A DNA stretch of 64,000 nucleotides, taken from positions 2,232,001-2,296,000 of the forward strand of contig NZ_CP098039.1 of the NCBI RefSeq assembly GCF_023650955.1, given 5' to 3'. Position 1 is the stretch's first letter. Every line of letters starts with the position of its first letter. Both the position numbers and the translations under genes were made by a program. Below, piece by piece: positions 49,923 through 58,513 of this stretch. This stretch comes from Thermosynechococcus sp. HN-54 (GTDB lineage Bacteria; Cyanobacteriota; Cyanobacteriia; Thermosynechococcales; Thermosynechococcaceae). Under the pieces are notes generated by a model. It was not told the DNA's origin and ran no database searches. It saw only the letters and a program-made list of their open reading frames with translations.

Positions 49923-50473
49923 CGTGCGGACTCTCCCTTGGGACGCTCATAGTCATTGGCATAGGCTTGCAGCAAAGAACTGACTTGAGTAAAGACCTCT
50001 TTGCCGGAGGTTTTGCCAATGGCCGATCGCTCCGGATGAAATTGCGGCCGTGCCATGCTGTGGTTAATGGCCTCTTGGACTTGGGTACGAATTAAGTCCA
50101 TCAACTCTTCTTCGGCACGCTGGCGTTGATATTGTGCTCCCTCTTCAGTCGTGGCATAGAGTGGGGGCAGGCGGTTGAGGGCATAGGCGGCAATGTCCCC
50201 CAAATCCAAGGCGCAGTCTTGCTCCGCTTCAATGGCGGCAATGCGGGTAATGGCTTCTGTGAGCACCAGTTCTTCCATAACGTTGATAAACTGCTTGCGG
50301 GGAACCGCCACCACTTGACCCGTCAAGAGAGCACCCATGAGGCGATCTAAGGCCATGTAGTCTTCCACAGAAAGTTCGGTGGCTTTGTCGCAAATGCGTC
50401 CTACTTCTGCCTCTTGGGTTGGTGTCAGATAGCCATTGCGCAGTGCTTGTTCAACAATCTCTTGAATCCCCAT
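49919..50473 (-). CDS. ComFB-domain protein (possible c-di-GMP receptor)
   Basis: From ATG 50473 (MGIQEIVEQALRNGYLTPTQ) the product is 184 residues; a TTG at 50557 would add 28. The ComFB signature is in FINVMEELVLTEAITRIAA, LDLGDIAAYALNRLPPLYATTEEGAQYQ. Related cyanobacterial proteins (Synechocystis Slr1970, Anabaena CdgR) are reported to bind c-di-GMP. Its assignment as a receptor here is inference. It is coupled to cimA by ATGA overlap. Confidence 0.78.
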   Translation of the reverse strand: MGIQEIVEQALRNGYLTPTQEAEVGRICDKATELSVEDYMALDRLMGALLTGQVVAVPRKQFINVMEELVLTEAITRIAAIEAEQDCALDLGDIAAYALNRLPPLYATTEEGAQYQRQRAEEELMDLIRTQVQEAINHSMARPQFHPERSAIGKTSGKEVFTQVSSLLQAYANDYERPKGESAR

Positions 50474-50557
50474 ACGTGTTTCCGCCGTAATTGCTGTAGG
50501 GGCATTTCCCCCACTCAAATTTAGTATATGCTGAGGAACTGCCAAGGACAGGGACAA

Positions 50558-50875
50558 TTTTGCGTTTTAGGATTCAGGATAGGCATGGGCGATCGCTCGC
50601 TTTGTTCTCAGGTCTGAATCAGCAGCAGATGCCTTTTCACAAGGATCGAAGAGGCTCAAGAGAGTCAAATCTGCGGTAGCAGAAACTGTCGTCACCTTGA
50701 GATACCTCACCCATAGTGTAGAAAAGAACCGTCGGGTAACGATAAGAACTGTTGCAAACAGCCACCAACGACTGCAAAATCTTCATACTTGTATAGCCAA
50801 GTGGTAAAATTGTTATAGGAAGTAATTAATGACGAGCAGTTGCTCACGTTAGTTTAGTTTCCCCGCTGGCGGTCT
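50558..50875. other. 318-base gap without a supported gene
   Basis: Upstream region of both the ComFB gene (minus) and the small membrane gene (plus). It is moderately AT-rich toward 50800, with TTATAG near 50811 that may be a -10. A small hairpin CCGC-TG-GCGG lies at 50864-50873 just before the ATG at 50876. I see no tRNA fold or protein-coding frame. A small RNA is possible but there is no direct evidence. Confidence 0.35.
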
Positions 50876-51145
50876 ATGGTAATTTGGCTATCGTCTTTTG
50901 TACACGCGGTAGAGCCATTGCGAGTGCCGATTTGTTTTTGTGCTGCATGGTTACTAGTAGCAACTTTGGCGTGGACGATGTGGCAATTTACACAGGAGGG
51001 GCTGACGATCGCTCGCCGCTTGCATCAAATTCCCTGTGCCCGCTGTCGCTTCTTTTCAGGAGACTATCGGCTAAAGTGCTCACTGCATCCCAATTGGGCA
51101 GCTACCGAAGCCGCCATTCAATGTCCCGACTATCATTTTGAATAG
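50876..51145 (+). CDS. Small membrane protein with Cys cluster
   Basis: The 89-residue protein has one hydrophobic helix (about 15-40). It then has five Cys, including IPCARCRFFSGDYRLKCSLHP and a last one in IQCPDYHFE. The CxxC...C...C arrangement could bind metal or form disulfides. I do not recognise the family. The last codons and TAG lie in a 13-base tandem duplication. Confidence 0.7.
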   Translation: MVIWLSSFVHAVEPLRVPICFCAAWLLVATLAWTMWQFTQEGLTIARRLHQIPCARCRFFSGDYRLKCSLHPNWAATEAAIQCPDYHFE

Positions 51146-51159
51146 ACATTTTGAATAGA
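51134..51159 (+). repeat. 13-base perfect tandem duplication at a stop codon
   Basis: CATTTTGAATAGA occurs twice in a row (51134-51146 and 51147-51159). The first copy contains the TAG stop of the gene at 50876; the second copy carries the same TAG in an offset frame. It could be a replication-slippage duplication. Confidence 0.7.
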
Positions 51160-51209
51160 ACGCTGAAAGACCCAATTCATTCCTAGAGGCAGTTGGAAGA
51201 GAGATCACT

Positions 51210-52088
51210 TTGTTAACACAGTATCCACAATTGGTCATCTCAACAGAGGCCAGCACCTATATTGTCCCTCTTACCGAAGGAAATTCATGGGTGATTGGTC
51301 GAGGCAAAGACTGCACAATTGTTTTGGCGGATCGCTGGGCTTCGCGTCGCCACGCCATGATTCAGCGGCTGGATAATGATGATTATTATCTCATTGATTT
51401 GGGGAGTCGCAATGGCTGTGTGCTGAATGGTCAAATGATTCAGGTGCCAACACTCCTGAAAACGGGCGATCGCTTTGTTATTGGCAAAACAACCCTCGAA
51501 TTTCGCACCGATGAGGCGGTTTCCACCACGCCGCCGGACGCTCCTGTTGCCCTTCAGCCCACCATTCTGATTATTCAACCCCCCGGCATTCAGGGACAAA
51601 TTTGGCAAGAACTGCTGCGGAGTCAGGGTCTAGAAGTGATTGTTGAATCGGGGCAAATTAACAGTCGCCGCATTATCAGTGATTTGGTAACCCTGATGCA
51701 GCGCAACCCAGATCTCTTGCTCCTTGACTCCCAACTAGAAACACCGGATATTGGCAACCTCTTGAACTGGATCAAGGCAACCTATCCCAAGCTGCGCAGT
51801 TTCATTATTGACCGCTACGACAACCACATTTCCCCTATGCAGCGACAATGGGCAGTAGAACATGGAGCAATTGATTGGTTACCGGCTCTGCCCGATGAAA
51901 ATTTGACGATGTATGGTGCTGAAATTGCCGCTCACCTGCGCCGGATTCTCAAGGCCTTGGGGCGCAACAAACTAGAGCAAGACAAGCTCGCAGTTGCCCT
52001 TTTGAATCTGCAATTAGCGACAAATGATGATTTACCCTCCCAGTTGCTCAGTGAGTATGTGAATCGCCCGCCGTCTCCTCCGCAATAG
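51210..52088 (+). CDS. FHA-domain protein with degenerate receiver-like domain
   Basis: The 292-residue protein has an FHA domain at about 20-95 (WVIGRGKDCTIVLADRWASRRHAMI, LIDLGSRNGCVLNGQ) with the conserved GR, SRRH and NG. A receiver-like fold follows at about 115-235. It keeps an Asp in LLLLDSQLETP, but the first strand is ILIIQPPG and lacks the acidic pair. FHA domains bind phospho-Thr. It may start at TTG 51210. Its 3' end overlaps scpB by 41 bases. Confidence 0.85.
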   Translation: MLTQYPQLVISTEASTYIVPLTEGNSWVIGRGKDCTIVLADRWASRRHAMIQRLDNDDYYLIDLGSRNGCVLNGQMIQVPTLLKTGDRFVIGKTTLEFRTDEAVSTTPPDAPVALQPTILIIQPPGIQGQIWQELLRSQGLEVIVESGQINSRRIISDLVTLMQRNPDLLLLDSQLETPDIGNLLNWIKATYPKLRSFIIDRYDNHISPMQRQWAVEHGAIDWLPALPDENLTMYGAEIAAHLRRILKALGRNKLEQDKLAVALLNLQLATNDDLPSQLLSEYVNRPPSPPQ

Positions 52089-52569
52089 TTGGCAGTTGAT
52101 CCACTTGGAAATACTGGTGAAAGCGCTCAGTGACTTGGAGGATGTAGGAGCGACTTTGGCTATCCCGCCGCCGCTGAATAAAACCAAGGGTGAGGAGTTC
52201 TTGAATGTGCTGGTAGGCGCTGGAGCCACGCATCTCAATCACCTCAGTTTGCCGAATTGGCTCCCGCAAGGCAATCAGTGCTAGGGTGCGCTGTGCTGCA
52301 ACTCCCAATTCAACAGGGACAAGGGACTGAACCAGTTCTTGAAAAGCGGGCTTGAGTTGCAGGCTGTATTTATCGTCAATTTGCACAATTTCAAGGGCGG
52401 TTTGGCGATGGGCATAGTCGTTGAGTAGCTCAATCAGTGCCAGTTCAACGGCCTCAGGAGCAGTGGCGGCGAGGGTTGCTAGTTCAGCAAGGGTCAGGGG
52501 CTGCGCCTTCAGGTATAGAATGGCCTCTACCCGCATCGCTAATGTACGCAGGTCAGTGTCCCCTTGCAT
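52048..52569 (-). CDS. scpB: Segregation and condensation protein B
   Basis: The 173-residue protein shows two winged helices with EAILYLKAQPLTLAELA near the start and ALIALREPIRQTEVIEMRGSSAYQHI, as in ScpB. It forms the kleisin-binding part of the SMC complex. Convergent with the FHA gene (41-base overlap), and 3 bases after the stop of fabH on the minus strand. Confidence 0.92.
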   Translation of the reverse strand: MQGDTDLRTLAMRVEAILYLKAQPLTLAELATLAATAPEAVELALIELLNDYAHRQTALEIVQIDDKYSLQLKPAFQELVQSLVPVELGVAAQRTLALIALREPIRQTEVIEMRGSSAYQHIQELLTLGFIQRRRDSQSRSYILQVTERFHQYFQVDQLPTIAEETAGDSHTH

Positions 52570-52572
52570 AGG

Positions 52573-53562
52573 CTATTGCCAGCGGAACAGGGCAGCTCCC
52601 CAAGTCAAACCAGCACCAAAGCCAGCGGTGGCAATTAAGTCTCCGGGTTGAATATGCCCCTGTTGAATTGGAGCCGCAAGGGCAAGGGGAATCGAGGCGG
52701 CGGAGGTATTACCACACTGACCCACATTGCTAATCATTTTCTCCTGAGGGATGCCTAAACGCTCAGCCACAGCATCAAGGATGCGTTGATTTGCCTGATG
52801 CAACACCAGCCAGTCAATTTCCTCAACCGTACACCCCGCGCGGTGCAGGGCTTTCTCAATGACTTCGGGAACTTGGGTGACGGCAAAGCGATAGACTTCA
52901 CGCCCATTCATGGCAATGGGAGCAAATCCCCCTTGGGCGATCGCGAGATTATCCCCTAAGGTCTGGGGAGTACCAGCAAAGGCAAGGGTAAGGTGCTCGT
53001 TGAGGCGGCCATCACTGCGCAATTCAAAGCTGAGGAGCTGATCAGCATCGCTGGCTTGCAAGACCATCGCGCCGGCGCCATCGCCAAAGAGAATGCACGT
53101 CCGGCGATCGCCCCAATCCACCCAGCGAGAGAGAATATCCCCGCCAATGACAAGGGCACTGCGGTAGGCACCCGTGCGCAAATACTGAGACGCCGTAACC
53201 AAGGCAAAGAGAAAGCCAGAACAAGCAGCCGTTAAATCAAAGGCCACAGCATTTAGCGCCCCAATGCGAGTTTGCACCAAGCAGGCGGTGCCAAAGAGAT
53301 CATCGGGCGTAGAGGTAGCCAAGATGATCAAATCTACTGCTGTGGGTTCTAGGCCGGCCATCTGTAGGGCTGCGCCCGCCGCTTCGCTGGCCAAATCCAC
53401 AAGGCGCTGGTCAGGAGCTGCCACGTGCCGTTCTTGAATGCCCGTACGGGATTGAATCCACTCGTCAGAGGTATCCACAAGGGCACTGAGGTGGGCATTG
53501 GTCAAGCATTGACGGGGGGTTGCCGCGCCCACGCCGCTAAATTTAACGCCCTGCACAGTCAC
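52573..53562 (-). CDS. fabH: 3-oxoacyl-ACP synthase III
   Basis: The 329-residue thiolase-fold enzyme has the catalytic Cys in DLTAACSGFLFAL near residue 113. The His is in VLHQANQRILDA and the Asn in GQCGNTSAASIP. It condenses acetyl-CoA with malonyl-ACP to begin fatty acid synthesis. It shares one base with the plsX stop and forms a plsX-fabH pair as in many bacteria, with scpB next. Confidence 0.96.
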   Translation of the reverse strand: MTVQGVKFSGVGAATPRQCLTNAHLSALVDTSDEWIQSRTGIQERHVAAPDQRLVDLASEAAGAALQMAGLEPTAVDLIILATSTPDDLFGTACLVQTRIGALNAVAFDLTAACSGFLFALVTASQYLRTGAYRSALVIGGDILSRWVDWGDRRTCILFGDGAGAMVLQASDADQLLSFELRSDGRLNEHLTLAFAGTPQTLGDNLAIAQGGFAPIAMNGREVYRFAVTQVPEVIEKALHRAGCTVEEIDWLVLHQANQRILDAVAERLGIPQEKMISNVGQCGNTSAASIPLALAAPIQQGHIQPGDLIATAGFGAGLTWGAALFRWQ

Positions 53563-54587
53563 TAAGCCTGATCCTCAACGGCAACGGCATGCTGATAACA
53601 GGCCTGAATCCGCTCTGAAACACGATGATCCACTGCTTCCTTGGCTAAACGAATGGCATTAAAAATCGAGGGCGCTTGGGAACTGCCGTGGCTAATGATA
53701 CAGATGCCATCCACCCCCAACAGCAAACCACCCCCATGTTCCGCATGATCAATCCGCTGCTTAATTTTGCGGAGATTGGGACGCAGCAGTGCCGTACCCA
53801 GTTGCCCCCGCCAGCCCCGAGGTAGCTCTTCGCGGAGAATTTGGACGAGGACGCTACCCAAGGATTCAGCAAATTTAAGCAGAACGTTGCCGACAAAGCC
53901 ATCACAGACGACGACATCAAATTGTCCCGACAGGACATCGCGGCCTTCGGCATTGCCCAAAAAAGAGATTTGGCGATTTTGCCGCAGGAGTTGATGCGCC
54001 TTGAGAGCGAGATCATTGCCTTTGCAGTCCTCTTCACCAATGTTGAGCAAGCCCACCTTGGGATCTTCGACATCCAAGACGTACTGGCTGTAGATCGAAC
54101 CCATGACCGCAAATTGCTCAAGGTATTTGGGGCGGCAGTCCACATTGGCACCGACATCGAGGACAAGAACGGATTTACCGGGGATAAGGGTGGGTAAGAC
54201 TGCACCAATGGCGGGGCGATCAATGCCGGGGAGTCGGCCCAAGCGCAATAGTGCCGCAGCCATCGCTGCTCCTGAGTGACCAGCAGAAACAACCGCATCA
54301 GCCGCACCTGCTTTGACCATATCCATCGCCACGTTAATTGAGGCCTTGGGTTTCTTTTTCAGGGCGGTCAGGGGTTCTTCCCCCATTTCCACAACATCAC
54401 TCGCTTCGACAATTTGGGGCTTGGCTGTGGGGGCATGTTCATTGAGGTAGCGCTGAATGGGCACCGGATCACCCACAAGGAGAATATCGGCATCTAATTC
54501 TTCACTGGCTCTGAGGGCACCGGCAACAATCTCATCGGGAGCATAGTCACCCCCCATGGCATCCACAGCAATCCGTGCACGAGTCAT
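53562..54587 (-). CDS. plsX: Phosphate acyltransferase PlsX
   Basis: The 341-residue protein begins TRARIAVDAMGGDYAP and has SAGHSGAAMAAALL, ANVDCRPKYLEQFA and GFVGNVLLKFAES, all PlsX signatures. It makes acyl-phosphate from acyl-ACP for glycerolipid synthesis. It precedes fabH on the same strand. The gene is not adjacent to plsC here. Confidence 0.96.
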   Translation of the reverse strand: MTRARIAVDAMGGDYAPDEIVAGALRASEELDADILLVGDPVPIQRYLNEHAPTAKPQIVEASDVVEMGEEPLTALKKKPKASINVAMDMVKAGAADAVVSAGHSGAAMAAALLRLGRLPGIDRPAIGAVLPTLIPGKSVLVLDVGANVDCRPKYLEQFAVMGSIYSQYVLDVEDPKVGLLNIGEEDCKGNDLALKAHQLLRQNRQISFLGNAEGRDVLSGQFDVVVCDGFVGNVLLKFAESLGSVLVQILREELPRGWRGQLGTALLRPNLRKIKQRIDHAEHGGGLLLGVDGICIISHGSSQAPSIFNAIRLAKEAVDHRVSERIQACYQHAVAVEDQA

Positions 54588-54693
54588 TGGCTGAACTCTT
54601 ACGAGAAAATCCTTCAGAATTCTAGCAGATGACAGCGCTTTTCCTAAGAATGGCGAACACTGAACACGATGAGGGGCAGTTTAGGACAAGCTT

Positions 54694-55227
54694 CTACGGA
54701 TAGAATCCCAGATCGGTGCCTGTGCCATTGTGGACATGGGCCAGTTGTTCATACTTGCGCGCATGCTGGCGTAGATCGGCGGCTTCAGTGTCACTCACTT
54801 CTCGCACCGCTTTAGCGGGAATGCCCACAACCAAAGAGCGTGGGGGGACATCTTTGCTGACCACTGCTCCTGCACCGACAATACTGCCAGCTCCGACTCG
54901 AACGCCATTGAGAATCACGGCGCCAATGCCAATTAAGCAGCCATCTTCAACGGTTGCCCCATGAATGACCGCGCGATGCCCGACAGTCACTTCTGCACCG
55001 AGAATCGTGGGTTGTCCCGGATCGCCATGGAGGATGGCACCATCTTGAACGTTGGTGTGGGCACCAATCTCGATGTACTCCACGTCACCGCGTAACACAG
55101 CGCCATACCAAATGCTACAGCCTTCACCCAAGCGGACATCGCCAACAAGGGTGGCATTGGGGGCAATAAAGGCAACGCGATCGCGAGCAACGGGGGGCCA
55201 AAAAGCACTAGGGGCAGTGATTACCAT
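54694..55227 (-). CDS. Gamma-carbonic-anhydrase-like hexapeptide protein
   Basis: The 177-residue left-handed beta-helix protein has NVQDGAILHGDPGQP and VTVGHRAVIHGATVEDG. These give three His in the metal-binding positions of gamma-carbonic anhydrases. Related proteins include YrdA and CaiE. It lacks the RbcS-like repeats of CcmM. Activity as carbonic anhydrase is plausible but not shown. Confidence 0.87.
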   Translation of the reverse strand: MVITAPSAFWPPVARDRVAFIAPNATLVGDVRLGEGCSIWYGAVLRGDVEYIEIGAHTNVQDGAILHGDPGQPTILGAEVTVGHRAVIHGATVEDGCLIGIGAVILNGVRVGAGSIVGAGAVVSKDVPPRSLVVGIPAKAVREVSDTEAADLRQHARKYEQLAHVHNGTGTDLGFYP

Positions 55228-55275
55228 GGTTTATTCCAAGCATCAAAAAACTAAACGACAGTTTCCAAGCTCGGC

Positions 55276-55935
55276 CTAAGGATTCGGGGGTTGTGGTGTC
55301 GTGGGTGCTGGTGAGGGCGTGACGGCCTCGGGGGTGGGAGGCAGGGCTTCCTCGCGGGGGGGACGACGCTCGGGCACCGGTAGATGGAAAAAGATCGCAA
55401 CCATTACGGCTAAGCTAGCGGCGCCAATACCCAAGGGCATCAGTTGTTTGCGCAAAGGCACCGCAGGGGCGATCGCCCGCCGGGGGAGGGAATGGAATGT
55501 TGGTATCAGGGTAGGCAGTGTTTGGCTATCACTACAGAGCTGATCTAGCGCCTCTACTAAATCCGCCAGTTGCAGCCAAGTGAGCTGGACTTCTAGGGTT
55601 TCGGCGGGTGACTCTGCATTCTCTTCGGGGGACGCTTGCAGTAGCTTGCGCGGAATATGGAGGGATACTTGATTAAAGGCCTGAATCTCGACCTGAATCG
55701 GGTACTGGGGCGATCGCCGTAACTTGACACCACTCAACCACGTTTGCGCCGCTGCGGGCACACTATTGAGCAACGCCACAAGGAATTCTTTCCCGCCCTT
55801 GACCCGCTGATTCTGGCCAATAATTTCCCACTCGCAGAGGGTGACAATATCCAACTGCTCTGGGCCGGCTTGACCACTTAGCCCTTCAATTCGCAGTGTG
55901 CAATTGGGCAATGAATACTGGCGTTGCAGCAGCAT
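55276..55935 (-). CDS. DUF4335 protein
   Basis: The 219-residue protein has the DUF4335 start (LLQRQYSLPNCTLRIEGL) and GGKEFLVALLNSV. A membrane helix lies near 170-190 and the tail is Pro/Thr-rich (TPEAVTPSPAPTTPQPP). DUF4335 is confined to cyanobacteria and has no known function. It overlaps the DUF3038 gene by one base (TAATG), and these two families commonly occur as a pair. Confidence 0.88.
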   Translation of the reverse strand: MLLQRQYSLPNCTLRIEGLSGQAGPEQLDIVTLCEWEIIGQNQRVKGGKEFLVALLNSVPAAAQTWLSGVKLRRSPQYPIQVEIQAFNQVSLHIPRKLLQASPEENAESPAETLEVQLTWLQLADLVEALDQLCSDSQTLPTLIPTFHSLPRRAIAPAVPLRKQLMPLGIGAASLAVMVAIFFHLPVPERRPPREEALPPTPEAVTPSPAPTTPQPPNP

Positions 55936-56561
55936 TAACTCACTTCCCCGTCAAATAAACTAAACCAGAGGCGTTCCATGCCCTTTGTGCCTGCACAGAG
56001 CAGAAGTTGTGCCAACAGCTTTAGACCCAACTCATTGAGGGCTTGGTTATTTTTGTAGAGAAAGAGACCCGATCGCTGGAGGTTCATGCGTTTGCGAAAA
56101 TGGCGGCGAAAGCGATCTAAATACTCCGCCAAGGGGGCATAGGTTTCTGGGGGCAAATTTTGCGCCTGCAATTGATCCAACACCAAAAGTAAATGCCGCA
56201 GGATTGCCGTTTGCCGCCGCGCCACTTGCACAACGACTGCGGTGAGTGCCTTTGTTTCTGCCAAGGGCAAGGGGGTACGCTGGGTAATTTGGCGAAAGGG
56301 ATTGGTGCAGCGAATTTGCCAAAATACGACCCGATTGGGGATCATCACTTGCAGTTGCAGATCCCGCAGCACTTGCAGCATCAACTCGGAGGCATGCAAA
56401 TCAACGCACTCTAGGGCAAGCAACAATAAATCCAATTGCCAACGTGCCCGCCGAGGACACACACTCACCCCTTGGGGGTCGGGCAGTGCTGCCAACATCG
56501 GGGGTAATAGCTCAACTTCAGGGGATTCGATTGTTGCTGGCATTGAGTTTGCCGTTTCCAT
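55935..56561 (-). CDS. DUF3038 protein
   Basis: The 208-residue soluble protein has RARWQLDLLLLALECVDLHASELMLQV, which identifies DUF3038. It is helical and has no catalytic motif I can see. It is the first gene of the DUF3038-DUF4335 pair. The upstream 175 bases to the divergent gene hold no gene. Confidence 0.88.
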   Translation of the reverse strand: METANSMPATIESPEVELLPPMLAALPDPQGVSVCPRRARWQLDLLLLALECVDLHASELMLQVLRDLQLQVMIPNRVVFWQIRCTNPFRQITQRTPLPLAETKALTAVVVQVARRQTAILRHLLLVLDQLQAQNLPPETYAPLAEYLDRFRRHFRKRMNLQRSGLFLYKNNQALNELGLKLLAQLLLCAGTKGMERLWFSLFDGEVS

Positions 56562-56736
56562 AGACCCTAGAACGCTTACTATACAGCAATAGTGACAGCA
56601 GTCATGTTGAAATAGGCCTAGATGATCTTAGCCGTTTCTCCGATGACGACGGCTGCTTATCTCTATGTTGCCCACTACACTGATTTTTCGAAAAGCAGGC
56701 TAGACTTGAGGGGAGCCACATGATTGTGAGGTTGCA

Positions 56737-57174
56737 ATGAGTCAAGAGATTCCCCCCCCAGAAGCCTATGTGGTGCTTGGACTAGCTCATTGTTTTGTGC
56801 AAGTGGAGGGAAAACTCCAGCCCGTAGAGGTGATTGAGCCGATTCCCTCAGCGGCTTTGGAAGCCTTGCTCCATGGCTTGCCCACTTCCTATAGTGAAGC
56901 CCATGCCCTCACCTATGGTACTGCCCAAGACCTGCAGCAGGTGCAGCAGCAGTTTCCCCCCAGTGCCCATCTATGTGATGACTATGGCGATCGCCTAGCA
57001 GCAGCCGTACGTACCTACATTGCCCGTCCCCAAAGTACCCGCCACATTCCCCTTGGCGAAACCTATCGCAACTTTAATACCTCTACTGAACGCAAGCGGG
57101 TGCTGAACTCTGAACGCATTGTCACTGCTGCCGATAACGTCAAACAACACGCCTATACGCACCAAGTCCTCTAA
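56737..57174 (+). CDS. Conserved cyanobacterial protein of unknown function
   Basis: The 145-residue protein starts MSQEIPPPEAYVVLGLAHCFVQVEGKLQPVEVIE and ends ADNVKQHAYTHQVL. I do not recognise a characterised family. It appears soluble. Conservation of the polar C-terminus (NTSTERKRVLNSERIV) suggests a defined fold. The gene at 57212 follows on the same strand. Confidence 0.72.
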   Translation: MSQEIPPPEAYVVLGLAHCFVQVEGKLQPVEVIEPIPSAALEALLHGLPTSYSEAHALTYGTAQDLQQVQQQFPPSAHLCDDYGDRLAAAVRTYIARPQSTRHIPLGETYRNFNTSTERKRVLNSERIVTAADNVKQHAYTHQVL

Positions 57175-57211
57175 CTTAAACTCGTTGTTTTGATTCACCA
57201 AAGGAATGACT

Positions 57212-57667
57212 ATGGTCAGTGACGTACAGCCTGCTCCCTCAACCTCCTCTGAGACCTCTCCTGAAAATTGGGTTGAGATTATTGAAACTGTCATTTCTGG
57301 CCTTCACCAAGGGGAAGCCCCCCTCGTTGGCCAAACGGACAGTGGCAAGATTTGGATGTTTCGCTACGGTAGTGCTGAGGTCTTTGTGCAGTTGAGTGGC
57401 CACACGGAGGAGGACTTTCTCACGATTTGGTCACCGGTGTTGCCCCTGCCTGTAACGGATGAATTGGCACTCTATCGTAAACTGCTGACGTTGAACTGGC
57501 TCACTACCCTCGAGGCACACTTTGCCATTGCTGAGGGACAGGTTCAAGTCGTGGCTACCCGTACCCTAGGGGGCATTAGTGCGGGTGAAATTGCCCGCTT
57601 GATTACGATTGTGGCGACACTAGCGGATGATTACGATGACGCCCTCAAGGCTGAATTCAAGGGCTAA
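57212..57667 (+). CDS. YbjN-like / secretion-chaperone-fold protein
   Basis: About 151 residues. The region from [13 protein letters not shown] through [27 protein letters not shown] resembles the YbjN / class I type III chaperone fold, known from many cyanobacterial hypothetical proteins. Start 57212 has AAAGGA 7 bases upstream; 57206 is an alternative. The role is unknown. Its last 11 bases overlap pdxJ. Confidence 0.78.
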   Translation: MVSDVQPAPSTSSETSPENWVEIIETVISGLHQGEAPLVGQTDSGKIWMFRYGSAEVFVQLSGHTEEDFLTIWSPVLPLPVTDELALYRKLLTLNWLTTLEAHFAIAEGQVQVVATRTLGGISAGEIARLITIVATLADDYDDALKAEFKG

Positions 57668-58373
57668 TGAGGGCTTTCATATCCCGTACTGCTTGCACCA
57701 TACCCACAAGAACAGCCCGGCTAATAATCGTGTGGCCAATATTGAGTTCTTCAATCCCTTCAAGGCGGGCGATCGCCCCCACATTGGTGTAGGTCAGCCC
57801 ATGACCTGCATTCACCCGCAAGCCCAATGATTTTGCCTGTTGGACACCATGAGCTAAAATTACTAATTCCTGCTGTTGCGCCGCTTCCCCCTTGGCTTCG
57901 GCATAGCGACCGGTGTGCAGTTCGATAAATTGAGCCGTGGTTTTGGCGGCGGCTTCCAGTTGGGCAGGATCCGCGTCAATGAATAAACTCACAGGAATTC
58001 CTGCTCCTTGAAGGGTTTTCACCACTTGGGTCAAGGGTTCCTGCTGACCCACCACATCTAGTCCCCCTTCGGTGGTGACTTCTTCGCGCCGCTCGGGTAC
58101 CAATGTCACGTAATCTGGGCGAACGTCAAGGGCGATCGCCACCATTTCGGAGGTGGCAGCCATCTCTAGGTTCAAATGGGTGCGTACCGTTTGTCGCAGG
58201 AGGCGCACATCCCGCTCTTGAATATGGCGACGATCTTCGCGCAGATGTACGGTAATGCCATCAGCTCCCCCCAGTTCTGCCAAAACAGCTGCGGCTACGG
58301 GATCGGGTTCAACCGTGCGCCGGGCTTGGCGAATCGTTGCCACATGATCAATGTTGACCCCTAGGGTTGCCAC
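57657..58373 (-). CDS. pdxJ: Pyridoxine 5'-phosphate synthase
   Basis: The start is placed at GTG 58373 ([18 protein letters not shown]), which gives 238 residues, the family norm; an upstream frame to 58466 adds a non-homologous lead. Signatures include [17 protein letters not shown] and [12 protein letters not shown]. It makes PNP from 3-amino-2-oxopropyl phosphate and DXP in vitamin B6 synthesis. It overlaps the YbjN-like gene by 11 bases at the 3' end. Confidence 0.95.
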   Translation of the reverse strand: MATLGVNIDHVATIRQARRTVEPDPVAAAVLAELGGADGITVHLREDRRHIQERDVRLLRQTVRTHLNLEMAATSEMVAIALDVRPDYVTLVPERREEVTTEGGLDVVGQQEPLTQVVKTLQGAGIPVSLFIDADPAQLEAAAKTTAQFIELHTGRYAEAKGEAAQQQELVILAHGVQQAKSLGLRVNAGHGLTYTNVGAIARLEGIEELNIGHTIISRAVLVGMVQAVRDMKALISP

Positions 58374-58513
58374 TGCGATCGCTCCTTGTCGGAATAGAAG
58401 CTCAACCTTTCGGATAATACACCAAGGCAAGGCTTCATGTCGGTTGTCCAAGCTGTCCATTTGCAACCTTTTGGGGCAATCGATAGACTAACCCCGTAGG
58501 AGAGACAGGACAG

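Noticed and set aside
50558-50875. Possible small RNA or tRNA in the gap
   Set aside because: I looked for a tRNA-like TTCGA arm and conserved small RNA motifs and found none.
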